A DNA stretch of 49,152 nt from Perkinsus olseni (taxonomy: Eukaryota > Perkinsozoa > Perkinsida), in contig JABANN010000233.1 in NCBI GenBank assembly GCA_013115125.1, positions 1-49,152 on the forward strand, read 5' to 3'. Position 1 is the stretch's first letter; each line of letters opens with the position of its first letter. Positions 24,741-34,884 of the stretch are shown in pieces. The notes below the pieces were generated by a model. That model worked only from the letters and a program-made list of their open reading frames with translations, was not told the DNA's origin and did no database searches. The position numbers were made by a program, and so were the translations under genes.

Positions 24741-25664
24741 ATGATAAAGGAAGCCGTAGTATATGGTAATGGCAGATGTGAGGGTATTGGTGATGATAAG
24801 TGTGGTTATATAATACACGCCCCACCTAGACACAATTACACAGCAATACATCAAGATGATGGACAGGTCATAAGGATGGTAATACCAACAACAACAGGGT
24901 GGTCCTACGTACCATCCGCTCAGCAACTCGAGTTTACAACATCCAAGTATCGGTCCTACCTAGAAGAGCTCTCCCGATGCCAATCCTTATTTAACCCAGC
25001 CTGCTGTATAACAAGCCCTCTTCATGACAGTCTGTACTACACAATAATCATCGGCATTGTCCCGCGATGCCTCTGCTGCTGTTGTTGTTGTCATAGCCAT
25101 CATCATTACCATCAGATATGACGATGAGGTATATTATTATAAGAGTACAAAGAACCTGACATCAGTGAGGTGGGGGGGCGATGATGCAACGGTATCATCG
25201 TTAACTGGAGATGTCATCGTGAAGGGGAGAATAGATCATGAGATGGAGGCCATCTTAATACTCTATAAATACAGTACTTATCTGAGGTATACTATGCACT
25301 GGCCATCACCACTACAGTCACCACATGGTAGTAATCATCATCATCATCATCACAATGCTGCTACTCTTGTTGTCACTACTGTCACTACTGTCATCATCAT
25401 CATCATCATCATCATCATCAGCCACAAGAGTGTCTACGACTGGTGTATGGTACAAGTACAGTATGGTGAGGAGGGAGGGCTTCCTTCTACACGACATGAT
25501 GCCCGACGATCTACGGACAGCATTTGGCCCGGCTTTTATAGAAGCATTACGGAAGGTTAAGGTCATACTACCACTGCTGATGATGGGTCTCTAGTGGACT
25601 GATCAGTTACCTGAATGGGCTGTTGATGCCCTGCCAGAGTGGATGAGGGAGGACAATCCAACAG

Positions 25665-25701
<37 letters not shown>

Positions 25702-26857
25702 TGTCCATCTACCGACAGTACTGTCCAACAGTGAGAGGCCACACTACTATGACTACAACGATGATATAGACAATCGTAATCCTCTTATGAAGTTACCAAC
25801 ACTATCACCAGAGGAGGGGGGGTTCATATCTATGGTATTACTATCATCGCATTCACAGTCGTCATAGCCGTGGTGCACCCCCTGCAGGTAATCTATGAGG
25901 ATGCTCTTATATGCCTGAACCGATCCGGAGGGTGCCTAATAGCCAGCGGTGATGGTCAATTCAACATCCTACTACCACCACCCAGTGATGGATACTCTCC
26001 GATGCACCAAGAAGATAGGAGCCTGTTCTGGGTGTATGCCTCCTCCTCCTCCTCTCGGTCCTCAACACAACTCTGGTCTTCTTCCTGTCTCCCTTCCTCA
26101 TCCTCATACACTAGACCAGTAGAACTAATACGTACAGCTCTGAAGTATATAACCAGGAATAATAAAGTACCATCATCATGTTGGATGATCGGCAACCCGC
26201 CACCCAAGGACGGCGATACTACTTTACGTCTATTGCATGAACATGCCTGCCCGAACGTCGGATGCTTCTTTTGTTATCAAATGCCCAATGCTTCTACTAG
26301 TACTCGACTCTACCGTTGTCTATTCACTGATCGTACTAGGATCACATTTTTCAGCAGTGATAAGGGTGGTAGGGGTATCGACGAGGTAGCAGGTCTATTG
26401 AAATATATGAATATTGATGGAGAGGAGAAGGAGGTGGGCGGCGGCAGGGTCATCATCATCATCATCCTAGGAGTATCCATCTACCACTACTACTCAGATG
26501 AGCTGGTCTAGTGCTGGTAGAGGCTCCATAGCACCGTACGTCGAGGCTGCCTTGGCATTCGTTCGATGGGTTATCGTCGAAGAGGATGGTGCTGCCAACA
26601 GCAGCAGCAGCAGTGGTATTGACGATTGTTCCGTTACTGAGCTCGCTGAGGATATGATACAGAGGAGCCGGGTAGGGTAGCTGATAGTCGATGATGGCCA
26701 ATTCTTAACGTAGGATCTCCGGACCATCCACGAGCTAGGAGGATCCTGCAGTATCTCTTATGGTGATGATGATAAGAAGCATGCCGTGGACTCCGAGGGT
26801 GCACTCGACGCAACCAGAGCATTCCTCAATCGTAATCGACATATCATTAGACGTTGA
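24741..26857 (+). CDS. Unidentified multi-exon protein
   Basis: A plus-strand series of open exons begins MIKEAVVYGNGRCEGIGDDK and continues with WSYVPSAQQLEFTTSKYRSY. Further pieces are DEVYYYKSTKNLTSVRWGG, MMPDDLRTAFGPAFIEALRK, LPEWAVDALPEWMREDNP and a Ser run. The longest exon (about 25885-26440) holds LICLNRSGGCLIASGDGQFN, PVELIRTALKYITRNNK and NVGCFFCYQMPNAS. It continues SIAPYVEAALAFVRWVIVEE and GALDATRAFLNRNRHIIRR, stopping at 26857. Phases and the start codon are not fully resolved. I recognise no family or motif. The repeated short introns and ATC tracts match the neighbouring genes, so it looks native. Confidence 0.5.
25663..25699. repeat. (ATC)n microsatellite
   Basis: About 12 units within the unidentified plus-strand gene, translated as a Ser run (TCA) in the open frame downstream of PEWMREDNP. 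Confidence 0.85.
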
Positions 26858-27174
26858 GCATGTATAATTAATATACGTTTCTCGATATTACTATCATGGT
26901 ATTGAATTCACTGAGTGGTGATGCGGTCCACCGCGGGATCCAACTGGAGATCATAAAGCTGATCTTGGGTACCTCCACTGTGTGCGGTCCTACAATGACA
27001 GGCTACCCGGCCGCTCGATTCATTTATTTCCAGTTGAGAATGGCCCCGCCCTTCTCCGAGCTACACCGAGTTTTCCAGTACACGAGACGTTGTTGCCTGG
27101 TGTCTCCCTTTAGAACTACTGGCGTGTGTGATAACCGCGTGCTCATTGCAGGGCAATCGTTTTCGTTTAGACTC
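26858..27174. other. Intergenic stretch upstream of the small secreted protein
   Basis: Open in one plus-strand frame from 26896 (MVLNSLSGDAVHRG) into the following gene, but without recognisable features. It may be 5' UTR/promoter or an additional N-terminal coding region. It marks the change from the microsatellite-rich left part to a repeat-poor region. Confidence 0.4.
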
Positions 27175-27907
27175 ATGCATGGAGGGAAACCAAGGAATCT
27201 GAGATTGAGCATCATCATCTCTCTCGCTGTTACTGCCGCTGCAGTGGTCCATCCTCATGGGTCATTCGGTAGTCGTTGGGAGCCACTTGGGGATTCCATA
27301 CAGTAGAGGTACGTAGTCCCATCAAGAGAGAGGACAGTCCGAAGGCTTACTACATGCTTCAGATACAGGCTTATAAAGCAACCGGTTGCGTGATACATAG
27401 ATGGCCAAGATGGAGCGGAGGTGAGAGGTTGGACAAAGAGTACGAGATACGTATTGTAACTAACGCATACGATGGTCTTGTATTGTTCGAGTTTACCGAT
27501 ATGACGGAGGACTTTGTGATATATAGAATGTAATAATGAAGGAGAAGCAGGAGCGGACTCAGCTCATGCTTCTGTTCAGAGATCGACGAAACGACTCCGT
27601 TGAGGTGTTAGTCGAAGATGACGTGTTTGTTGGTAAGCCAGGGAACAAAGCTCAAGATTGGCTAGACTTCCTCCGCTTTATACCGTTGGACAGAGGAATG
27701 CACAGAAAAGCCGACTTCGCGAACAATATCTTCGATGACGATCTGAGGAATAATCTTAGAAAGTGCAAACGCCTGTGTACTTCGGCGGTGTTGTTGACGG
27801 AGCATCATCCAGGAGGTCACAGAATACCCCTCGATTGGGTATTCCATTTCTCAAGTTATTATACGCATCATCGCTGGGGCAGAGATTTGACCGATTCCCA
27901 ACGCTGA
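27175..27907 (+). CDS. Small secreted protein of unknown function, multi-exon
   Basis: The start at 27175 gives MHGGKPRNLRLSIIISLAVT, a convincing signal peptide ending near VVHPHG. A short intron of about 35 nt (GTAGTCGTTGG to CCATACAG) leads to VEVRSPIKREDSPKAYYML, WPRWSGGERLDKEYEIRIVT and LVLFEFTDMTEDFVIYR. A 50-nt intron (GTAATAATGAAGG to CTGTTCAG) restores frame into DRRNDSVEVLVEDDVFVG, WLDFLRFIPLDRGMHRKAD and NNIFDDDLRNNLRKCKRL. A further optional 48-nt intron keeps the frame, and the stop follows LTDSQR at 27907. About 220 residues; the middle looks beta-rich with few Cys. No family is recognised. The signal peptide points to secretion. Confidence 0.5.
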
Positions 27908-27977
27908 GACGGATTTGGATGGCGCCGAAGACGTGTACTGTGAACACAACATGCCGCCTCATTAACCTCTATGATCA

Positions 27978-29637
27978 TCAACGTTTCATGTTACACGAGT
28001 ATGCTGTTGAAGGACCTCCTGATACTCCACGCTTTGCCAATTCTATGAAGTATTCATCGTCCATCATTGCCACAACAGGCTTCCATCTGTCTCGTCTTCC
28101 CGACTCTACGATTGAGGCTGCTGCTGCTGCAGCAGCGGCGCCCCCTTCACTGATGCCCTTATCACAGCTCGGAGAGGTCGTCGCATCACTGCTTGATGAA
28201 GTAGCCTGTTGGTGTGGAGAGGGAGTCGTCGTGATTGTCATGGGGCTGTCGGGTTGGCCTTCATCCACTGCATCAGCTACTGATACCTCCTGCACTCTCG
28301 CTGCTGCACGGACGGTCCTTTGTGATGCCTTCCGACCCTGTGGTGGGATGGGTGGGAGTCTCAAAGGCTCATCCTTTGTTGAATGCTCCTGGCCGAGTAT
28401 ACCCCCATCCCGCGTCCGGGTCCTTGGCATCATGGCAGCTCTGTGTCCAGTCACGCCAGCACTGCGGGTCCTGAATTGTGGGAGACAGTTATCACTGGCA
28501 TCGCCGGCAACCCTACCGATATCGTTTGACCGTCTCCTCCATTTCCCGGCGTCGGAGGCTCAACTCGTGGGCCTGCCTCGCTGCTGCTGCTTGCTGTTCC
28601 CTCATTATCCGTTGGTGAGTCTGCTTCGCCCTCCTCGCTGCCAACCTCCTCGCCTTCTCAACACCTTCGTTTCCTATTATGGTGTAGTGGTCGGGGGCCT
28701 CTCTTCTCTCAAGAGTGGACATCTTCTTCATCCTCTCCCTTGTACGTCGTCGTAGCTGATCGACCCTCGTCCTATCAGCAGCCAGCCTGGCCCGAGCCTG
28801 CCGCTCCTCGGCCTTCCTTCGGGCAGCATCCTCTTCCCTAGCCTGCCGAACCCTCTCCGCTACACGTTCGGCGGCTGCGTGTTGTTCCCTCGTCGCTCTT
28901 TCATCATTGACAGCTTTCCGTCGGCGACTCTCCTCTGCTTCGATAGCTTCGTGTTGCATTCGAGCCCGTCGTTCTCTAGCTACAGTCCGAAGGGTACGGG
29001 CTACTCTGCGCTGCAATCGCAGTATTTTCCTCTCTTCCTGCCCCGGGTCACCTTCAACGCCCGTCCCCGCCGGTTTGATCGTATCATGCCGTTCTCTCTC
29101 GTACCATGCCTTGAGTCTGGCTCGAGCAGCGTCGGCTCCCTTCTGGTCTGCCCTCGGTTGTAGGAGGCCCTTCTCCACCTCGAGTTGCTCCTCTAACTTT
29201 GCTATGTTTGTTCTCATCTGCGCAATTCTTGCTTCATCGTAGCCCTCACTCCTATGAGCCTTCCTTCCTCCGTGTTTCCCTCTGCGCATTGTACTCTTCA
29301 TTTTTTCCTTCATTTCCCGGGTTATCTCATCGAGTGTATCCAAAGCGTTATGGTATGCTTCTTCGTGGTTGTGAAGCTCACCATCGACGCAGCGGATATC
29401 CCGGGGAGGCCTCAAGCCGGCAGCCGAACGACTGCCTGACAAAACTCGTTTGCCTCTTCTATGCCGTCCTGAAGTTATAGACTGTAATTGGTTTGTTAGT
29501 GCATCTACTGAACTTTCGGCTACTGTAGGGGAGAGTGGCCGTTGCAGCAATTGTTGTGCTCGAGCTAGGGTTACGGCGAGAGCCGCAGCATCATCCATTA
29601 TCAAGGTTGAACTAACAGCAGAAGGCGGTACCGCCAA
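27978..29637 (-). CDS. Coiled-coil protein of unknown function, two exons
   Basis: Exon 1 starts at 29637 (MAVPPSAVSSTLIMDDAAAL; a second ATG at 29598) and runs to about 28511. It contains a long highly charged helix rich in Arg, Glu and Ala (ARERRARMQHEAIEAEESRR; REQHAAAERVAERVRQ), and an N-terminal part with QQLLQRPLSPTVAESSVDAL. An intron of about 46 nt (GTAGGGTTGCC to CACAATTCAG) joins KRYR to TRSAGVTGHRAAM. The second exon is Pro/Ser/Thr-rich with an Ala run and ends VVAMMDDEYFIELAKRG then SCNMKR at 27978. The Arg/Glu/Ala pattern resembles cytoskeletal or flagellar coiled-coil proteins, but this is composition, not homology. An antisense open frame over 27908-28755 is judged a shadow. 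Confidence 0.65.
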
Positions 29638-29853
29638 TACTCACGACGCAGTGTCTTAGAGCCCACCGTGATAGCCCCTCATTCGATGCACTCCACGCAA
29701 GTTCATAAGATACATCATCAACGATCCACTCATGAACTAGTCAAAAAAGTCAGGGAAGATTATCGTATAACAAATCAGAGAGGCATAATGGAGTTCCCTG
29801 AGTTCCATGAGAACCCCGCTAACATGACTACGGTGGCGTCATCTACGATAAAA

Positions 29854-31380
29854 TCATGGATGATGATCGATGAGGTCCCAGTTGTTAGCGACCATCTCAG
29901 CGAACTCGACGACTGTTTCTGATATCCACTGGAATCCCGTTTTCCATGGTAACCAACCTTGTGGCCAGCCCACATGCCCACCTGTCTCTGTTATCAAGGA
30001 GAAAAGATACTTTGAAGCTGTTGGGGGTAACACAGCACCAGCCTCAACGTGTATGATAGGGTCATCACAAGAGTGTAGCAAAAGAGTTGGTATGGCAATA
30101 TCCCTGCCACCACTACTGTACTTTTCACTACAAGCGCTCATATCATGGTAATAGTCAATAACATCATCATACCCATGGACAGCAGCAGGGATGAGGGCAT
30201 CCAATTCATAGAGGTCAGATGGCCTGACATACCAATGAGGGTCGGGAGGAGCGAAGCCTGTCCTCTTGACCATCGGGCCGTGTACTCCTTGCTTGAGTTC
30301 GAAGGCCAGCATCGGTTGCCATAGTTCTCGAGATACAGGATTATCAACTTTCCGCCAGAGTCTGATGCCTCCTGATATCGATACACATGCGTGGAGTTGT
30401 CCTCGCAGCTGCCAACCATACTTGGCAACCATGTTAGTAGCGATGACCCCGCCCATACTGTACCCGACAAGAGTGAGGGGGACTTTGCCAGAGGTGGCCT
30501 GATGACATACACCAACAGCAGCACGAGCATCACTGACTCTAGCGCCAGAGAAAGAGCCTTTGGGCCCGCCAACTATGGGGGTGCCACCCAGGCCTCGAGC
30601 AATCATACAACAGATGGCATAACCCTGGGGAAGGGCAGTGTGGTAGAGGTCGTTGAGGTAGCCTTCAGTAGAGCAACCATTGAGACCATGAAGGACGAGG
30701 ATGACCCCAGTGACGTTAGTCGATGATGGCAAGAACCAATCTAGGGCTATTGGCTGACCATCACTCGTCATCATCCATCGTCTATGGTAGGGCAAGGAAG
30801 GCTTTGTCGCTGTAATGAAGAGTATAGCAGTAGCCCAGTGGCCACTTGTAATGAGAGGGGCTGCGTCATAGGCTTTTAATCTGCTACTGAGGAAAGAGCC
30901 AATGGCCCGGCCGAAGGGAGTCTTATCGAGTCCAGGCCCATGGACCCCTGGAACAACTCCACCCGCATCCATCTCGTAGCGGAACTTCGTATAGAGGAGG
31001 ATGATGAGGATGGTAGCTGATAGTGGTAGTGTATATTGATAGGGATAGTCCAGTATGATAGGTAAGAGGAAGGCTAGTGGTAGTAGGACATGCCGGGAGG
31101 CCTCCAAAGCGAGCAGGACGAGGGAGAAGAGGACCCACAGTGAGGGGGGAGGCGGGGTCTTCAACTCCGGCTGTGGTATATGAGACTTGTCTTTTGTAAC
31201 ACGACACACGGATGCCCAAAACTCTCGAACCGTCATCGATGAGAACCCCACTGCAGTGCTGCTGGCAGCGGTAGGGGAGGACGGTGAGGGACGCATCCCT
31301 GATCGTGTCATTGATACCAACAACAGCCGGAGCAAGCTAATCAACAAACAGGTATGGCCAAGGATTAACATACTCGACAT
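29854..31380 (-). CDS. Alpha/beta hydrolase 1 of array (EMB8/YheT/ABHD1-3 family)
   Basis: Single-exon membrane-anchored serine hydrolase; relatives such as ABHD3 cleave phospholipids and the yeast members act on acyl esters. The first ATG is at 31380, but the family-like start is MTRSGMRPS at 31311, before REFWASVCRVT. Two hydrophobic segments follow (ALEASRHVLLPLAFLLPIIL, LPLSATILIILLY). The catalytic domain opens with GHWATAI and VILVLHGLNG. The triad is Ser in GYSMGG, Asp in DDPIIH and His in GGHVGWPQGW. It is the array member nearest the coiled-coil gene and is intact over its length. Confidence 0.9.
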   Translation of the reverse strand: MSSMLILGHTCLLISLLRLLLVSMTRSGMRPSPSSPTAASSTAVGFSSMTVREFWASVCRVTKDKSHIPQPELKTPPPPSLWVLFSLVLLALEASRHVLLPLAFLLPIILDYPYQYTLPLSATILIILLYTKFRYEMDAGGVVPGVHGPGLDKTPFGRAIGSFLSSRLKAYDAAPLITSGHWATAILFITATKPSLPYHRRWMMTSDGQPIALDWFLPSSTNVTGVILVLHGLNGCSTEGYLNDLYHTALPQGYAICCMIARGLGGTPIVGGPKGSFSGARVSDARAAVGVCHQATSGKVPLTLVGYSMGGVIATNMVAKYGWQLRGQLHACVSISGGIRLWRKVDNPVSRELWQPMLAFELKQGVHGPMVKRTGFAPPDPHWYVRPSDLYELDALIPAAVHGYDDVIDYYHDMSACSEKYSSGGRDIAIPTLLLHSCDDPIIHVEAGAVLPPTASKYLFSLITETGGHVGWPQGWLPWKTGFQWISETVVEFAEMVANNWDLIDHHP

Positions 31381-31529
31381 AGCTGTGAGTAGGAGAAAGA
31401 TATTAGAATCAATATGACAGTTGAAAGAGTTACTATGATTGATGTTTATGATGGATCGTCATCATCACCACCCACCTTGTCAAGGATGATGACTGTAAAG
31501 TGTAGTAGCAGTCAACTCGCGTACAAGTG

Positions 31530-33068
31530 CTACTCCCGAAGCGTGTGGAAATGTGGCAGTTTCGTCATCTTTTCTTCTTTCGCCAGTAGTCGTGTGTTAC
31601 TAGACACAACATCGGAGAAGGCCATAACCGTATCAGATATCCACCTGAAGCCTTCCTGCCAAGGAGCCCATCCTTGCGGCCATCCTAAGTGCCCACCGGT
31701 AGGGGTGACTAGAGTATAGAGATACTTGGAATGATTGGGTGGCAACTTAGCAGCAGCATCAACATGTATTACAGGATCATCACATGCATGTACTAGTAGA
31801 GTAGGTATGGCAATGTTACGTGCTCCTTCACTAGTCTGTTCACTCGCTGCGCTGAGCCAATGACGATAATCCTGGGGATCATCAAAACCATGCAAAGGTG
31901 CCATGATGTCAGCATCCACATCAACAAGATCCATGGGCTTCCGGTACCAATCTGGGTTGGATGGTACGAAGCCTGAACGACGGATGAGGGGACCTAGTTG
32001 GCACTGCTTGAGCTCGAAAGTCATGATAGGTTGCCAGACCTCTCGGGCTACAGGATAATCTACTTTATCATACATTCGGATACAACCCGATATTGATACA
32101 CACCCAGACAGCTTGCCCTTCAGTTTATGGCCGTACTTGGCAACGACATTACTGGCAACAATGCCCCCCATGCTGTACCCCACTAAGGTGAGGGGTAATG
32201 AATTACCAATGGCATCATGAAGGACCTCGATGGTTCGATAGACATCACTGATGCGGCCAACAGAGAATTCATTTTCAGGACCACCTTCGACCGGAGTACC
32301 ACACGCTCCTCGACTGATCATACAACATACGGCATACCCCTCTTGAACTGCCCTCCAGTAGAGATCCTGGACGTAGCGGGCTTTAGACCCACCATTAAGG
32401 CCGTGCAGTACGAGTAATATACCCTTGACATCCCTAGGGGGCAGTTGCCAGTCAAGGGCTATTGACTGGGCAGTCTTACCATCATCGGTCATGATCCAGC
32501 GTCGCAGTAGTTTCAAGGGCTTCAACTTAACCGTGAGGAAGGGGAATGCTGTGGCACAGTGGCCATTAAGTAAAAATGGGGTAGGTCTATTGGCCTTGAC
32601 CCTCTCCTCGAGTGTTGCTTTAACAACCTTAGTAAAATCACTGCCATCTTCGCCTCCCCTGACGCCAGGGGTGGTCTCGGGATCAATCTCATAGCGGTTT
32701 TGGGTGTAGGAGAGGATGAACAGCAGCAGAGCACAGAATGGTAGAGTGTACATACGACCATCGTCGAATATCAAAGGAGCTGTTATCAATAGGGGACGGA
32801 GATAAGGCCTGAACGCCTCCAGTAGCAACAGGAGTAGTGAGTAGATAACCCATGCATCGAGAGGCATGGGGCAACGGTCGAGATCTCGAGGATCCATTGG
32901 AATGTGGGGACCGGAGCTCGTCACCCTCAGGATGGTCTCCCATAACCTGCTGGAACGAAATACAGGTGGGGATGAGGGACCTGTGGTTAGCTTGAACGAA
33001 CAGCATGTGGTGCTGGTTATGGCTGGTGATGATGGTGCTGCTGCTGCTGTTGTCGTCAACTCTACCAT
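31530..33068 (-). CDS. Alpha/beta hydrolase 2 of array (EMB8/YheT/ABHD1-3 family)
   Basis: Same architecture as its neighbours and intronless. The start at 33068 gives MVELTTTAAAAPSSPAITST, then RLWETILRVT and two membrane segments. Catalytic parts are NGHCATAFPF, GILLVLHGLNGGS, Ser in GYSMGG, Asp in DDPVIH and His in GGHLGWPQGW. The intergenic spacer to hydrolase 1 is about 150 nt, enough for a promoter but short. Its C-terminal tail (EKMTKLPHFHTLRE) differs from the others, while the core is strongly conserved, indicating an older duplication. Confidence 0.9.
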   Translation of the reverse strand: MVELTTTAAAAPSSPAITSTTCCSFKLTTGPSSPPVFRSSRLWETILRVTSSGPHIPMDPRDLDRCPMPLDAWVIYSLLLLLLEAFRPYLRPLLITAPLIFDDGRMYTLPFCALLLFILSYTQNRYEIDPETTPGVRGGEDGSDFTKVVKATLEERVKANRPTPFLLNGHCATAFPFLTVKLKPLKLLRRWIMTDDGKTAQSIALDWQLPPRDVKGILLVLHGLNGGSKARYVQDLYWRAVQEGYAVCCMISRGACGTPVEGGPENEFSVGRISDVYRTIEVLHDAIGNSLPLTLVGYSMGGIVASNVVAKYGHKLKGKLSGCVSISGCIRMYDKVDYPVAREVWQPIMTFELKQCQLGPLIRRSGFVPSNPDWYRKPMDLVDVDADIMAPLHGFDDPQDYRHWLSAASEQTSEGARNIAIPTLLVHACDDPVIHVDAAAKLPPNHSKYLYTLVTPTGGHLGWPQGWAPWQEGFRWISDTVMAFSDVVSSNTRLLAKEEKMTKLPHFHTLRE

Positions 33069-33276
33069 AAAAACGAGAGACCTAAACAGGACACTCTAGC
33101 GGGACCGCCAACAACACAAATTCACCGAGCCATGGGAGAAGCAATACCAACAACAAGGACCTCACGACCACGCCATGGGCTCTTGCTGCTGTGGTTGGAC
33201 AAATCTATGACGATAATGGGGATAGTAGCGATATAACAAATCGTAACAACCCAAAGACATTCCTGATAGGTAGTGT

Positions 33277-34752
33277 TTAGTATTTAGCCAGGAGAGGCTG
33301 GTTGTCGGCAACTAGACTTGAGAAGGCCATGGTGGTGTCTGTGATCCAGTTGAAACCATTCGTCCAGGGGGCCCAACCCTGAGGCCAGCCGACATGACCA
33401 CCATTGGGAGTGACTAGAGAGAAGATATACCTAGAGGCAGTAGAGGGGAGGAGGGCCGAGGAGTCCACATGGATGACAGGGTCATCGTATGCATGCACAC
33501 ATAGGGTTGGTATGGCTATGTTCTTTCCACCTTCACTGGTCTTCTCACTTGTAGCGCTACATTGGTGATAGTAATCGTCAAGTGTAGCAAAACCGTGTGC
33601 AGGAGCACTTATCTCAGCATCCAGTTCGACAACTCCCATGGGGATATTATACCAATCAGAATCTTTAGGTTGGAAGCCGGTTCTTTTGACCATAGGGCCG
33701 ATGACAGACTCCTTCAACTCTTCAGCCATCATCGGATGCCACAACTGTCGAGCTGACGGGTAGTTATAGTTTTCGAACAATCTAGTTCCACCAGATATAA
33801 CGACACAGGACGTGAGCTTGCCCTTCAACTCAGGACCATACTTGGCTACAGTATTAGCGGCAACAATGCCACCCATACTATACCCAACTAGCATGAGAGG
33901 GAGATCAGGAGCTGCCCTATGGCAGATGTCTATGGCCTTGTGAGCATCAGTGACTCTAGCGCCGGAGAAGGCATCATCGGGTCCACCTACGCAAGGGGTG
34001 TGGCTGAGACCACGGGATATCATAGTGCAAACAGCGTATCCTTGAGGAACTGCTGTGTTATACAAATCAACTACATAACCTTCGCCTGAACCACCATTGA
34101 GGCCATGTAAGGCAAGATATATACCCTTGACCTCTCCTTCGGGAATACACCAATCGAGAGCTATCGATTGAGGAACATTAGGGGACTCGTCATCAGTCTT
34201 GAACCATCGTCTTTCCAGTTGGGGCTTGTTGTAGTCCATGACCAGCCACAGCAGAGCTGTCGCCCAATGACCATTGAGAATGTAAGGTGTAATCTGGTTA
34301 GCGTCACATCTCTCCTTGAGGGTCTTTTTGACTAGACCGACGAAGCCCGTGGTATCATCAGGGTTCCCTCCACGTATGCCGGGAATAGTTTTACCATTAG
34401 GCATGAATCTGCCACGAGTTGCGAAAAGGTAAGCACCCCACACGGCAAGCACTGACAATGGTAGAACACCATAACCACTCTGACGGTAGTAGAGTACAGC
34501 AAGAATGACCAGAAAAGGGAAGTACTCTCTGCTAGCCTCAATGAATAGTCTAACCATTGAGTCAAGGACATATAGTCTATCAGTAGGAGTAGTCCTTTCA
34601 CAGACTTCACCAACCACAGGAGGCATCTGGGAGGTGAGGCCACACACGTTGCGCCATAGGTCATCTGATGGTAATGATGATGGCGAGGGACGACCTCCCT
34701 CTGAGGTTGTTGTCGTTGTTATGGTTTTCACCGAACCTTGAGTAGTAGCCAT
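33277..34752 (-). CDS. Alpha/beta hydrolase 3 of array (EMB8/YheT/ABHD1-3 family)
   Basis: Intronless. Starts MATTQGSVKTITTTTTSEGG at 34752, with DLWRNVCGLTSQ as the conserved N-terminal motif and membrane segments about residues 65-115. Core elements are NGHWATALLWL, GIYLALHGLNGGS, MISRGLSHTP, Ser in GYSMGG, Asp in DDPVIH and His in GGHVGWPQGW. It ends ADNQPLLAKY at 33277. The spacer to hydrolase 2 is about 210 nt. Confidence 0.9.
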   Translation of the reverse strand: MATTQGSVKTITTTTTSEGGRPSPSSLPSDDLWRNVCGLTSQMPPVVGEVCERTTPTDRLYVLDSMVRLFIEASREYFPFLVILAVLYYRQSGYGVLPLSVLAVWGAYLFATRGRFMPNGKTIPGIRGGNPDDTTGFVGLVKKTLKERCDANQITPYILNGHWATALLWLVMDYNKPQLERRWFKTDDESPNVPQSIALDWCIPEGEVKGIYLALHGLNGGSGEGYVVDLYNTAVPQGYAVCTMISRGLSHTPCVGGPDDAFSGARVTDAHKAIDICHRAAPDLPLMLVGYSMGGIVAANTVAKYGPELKGKLTSCVVISGGTRLFENYNYPSARQLWHPMMAEELKESVIGPMVKRTGFQPKDSDWYNIPMGVVELDAEISAPAHGFATLDDYYHQCSATSEKTSEGGKNIAIPTLCVHAYDDPVIHVDSSALLPSTASRYIFSLVTPNGGHVGWPQGWAPWTNGFNWITDTTMAFSSLVADNQPLLAKY

Positions 34753-34884
34753 TACTAAAGGGATACTGACAAGACAAGAACTTCTAATGAGGTACCTCTC
34801 GTTGTTAAGGCAAGTCTAGCACGCTGGAAAGCATTTATATTTATAATAAAATGATTGACACCAAACAGGATGGTATTGGTCTCA

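Noticed and set aside
27908-28755. Long plus-strand open frame antisense to the coiled-coil gene
   Set aside because: Its composition mirrors the minus-strand gene; the minus strand has a consistent intron and coiled-coil pattern, while the plus frame shows no motif.
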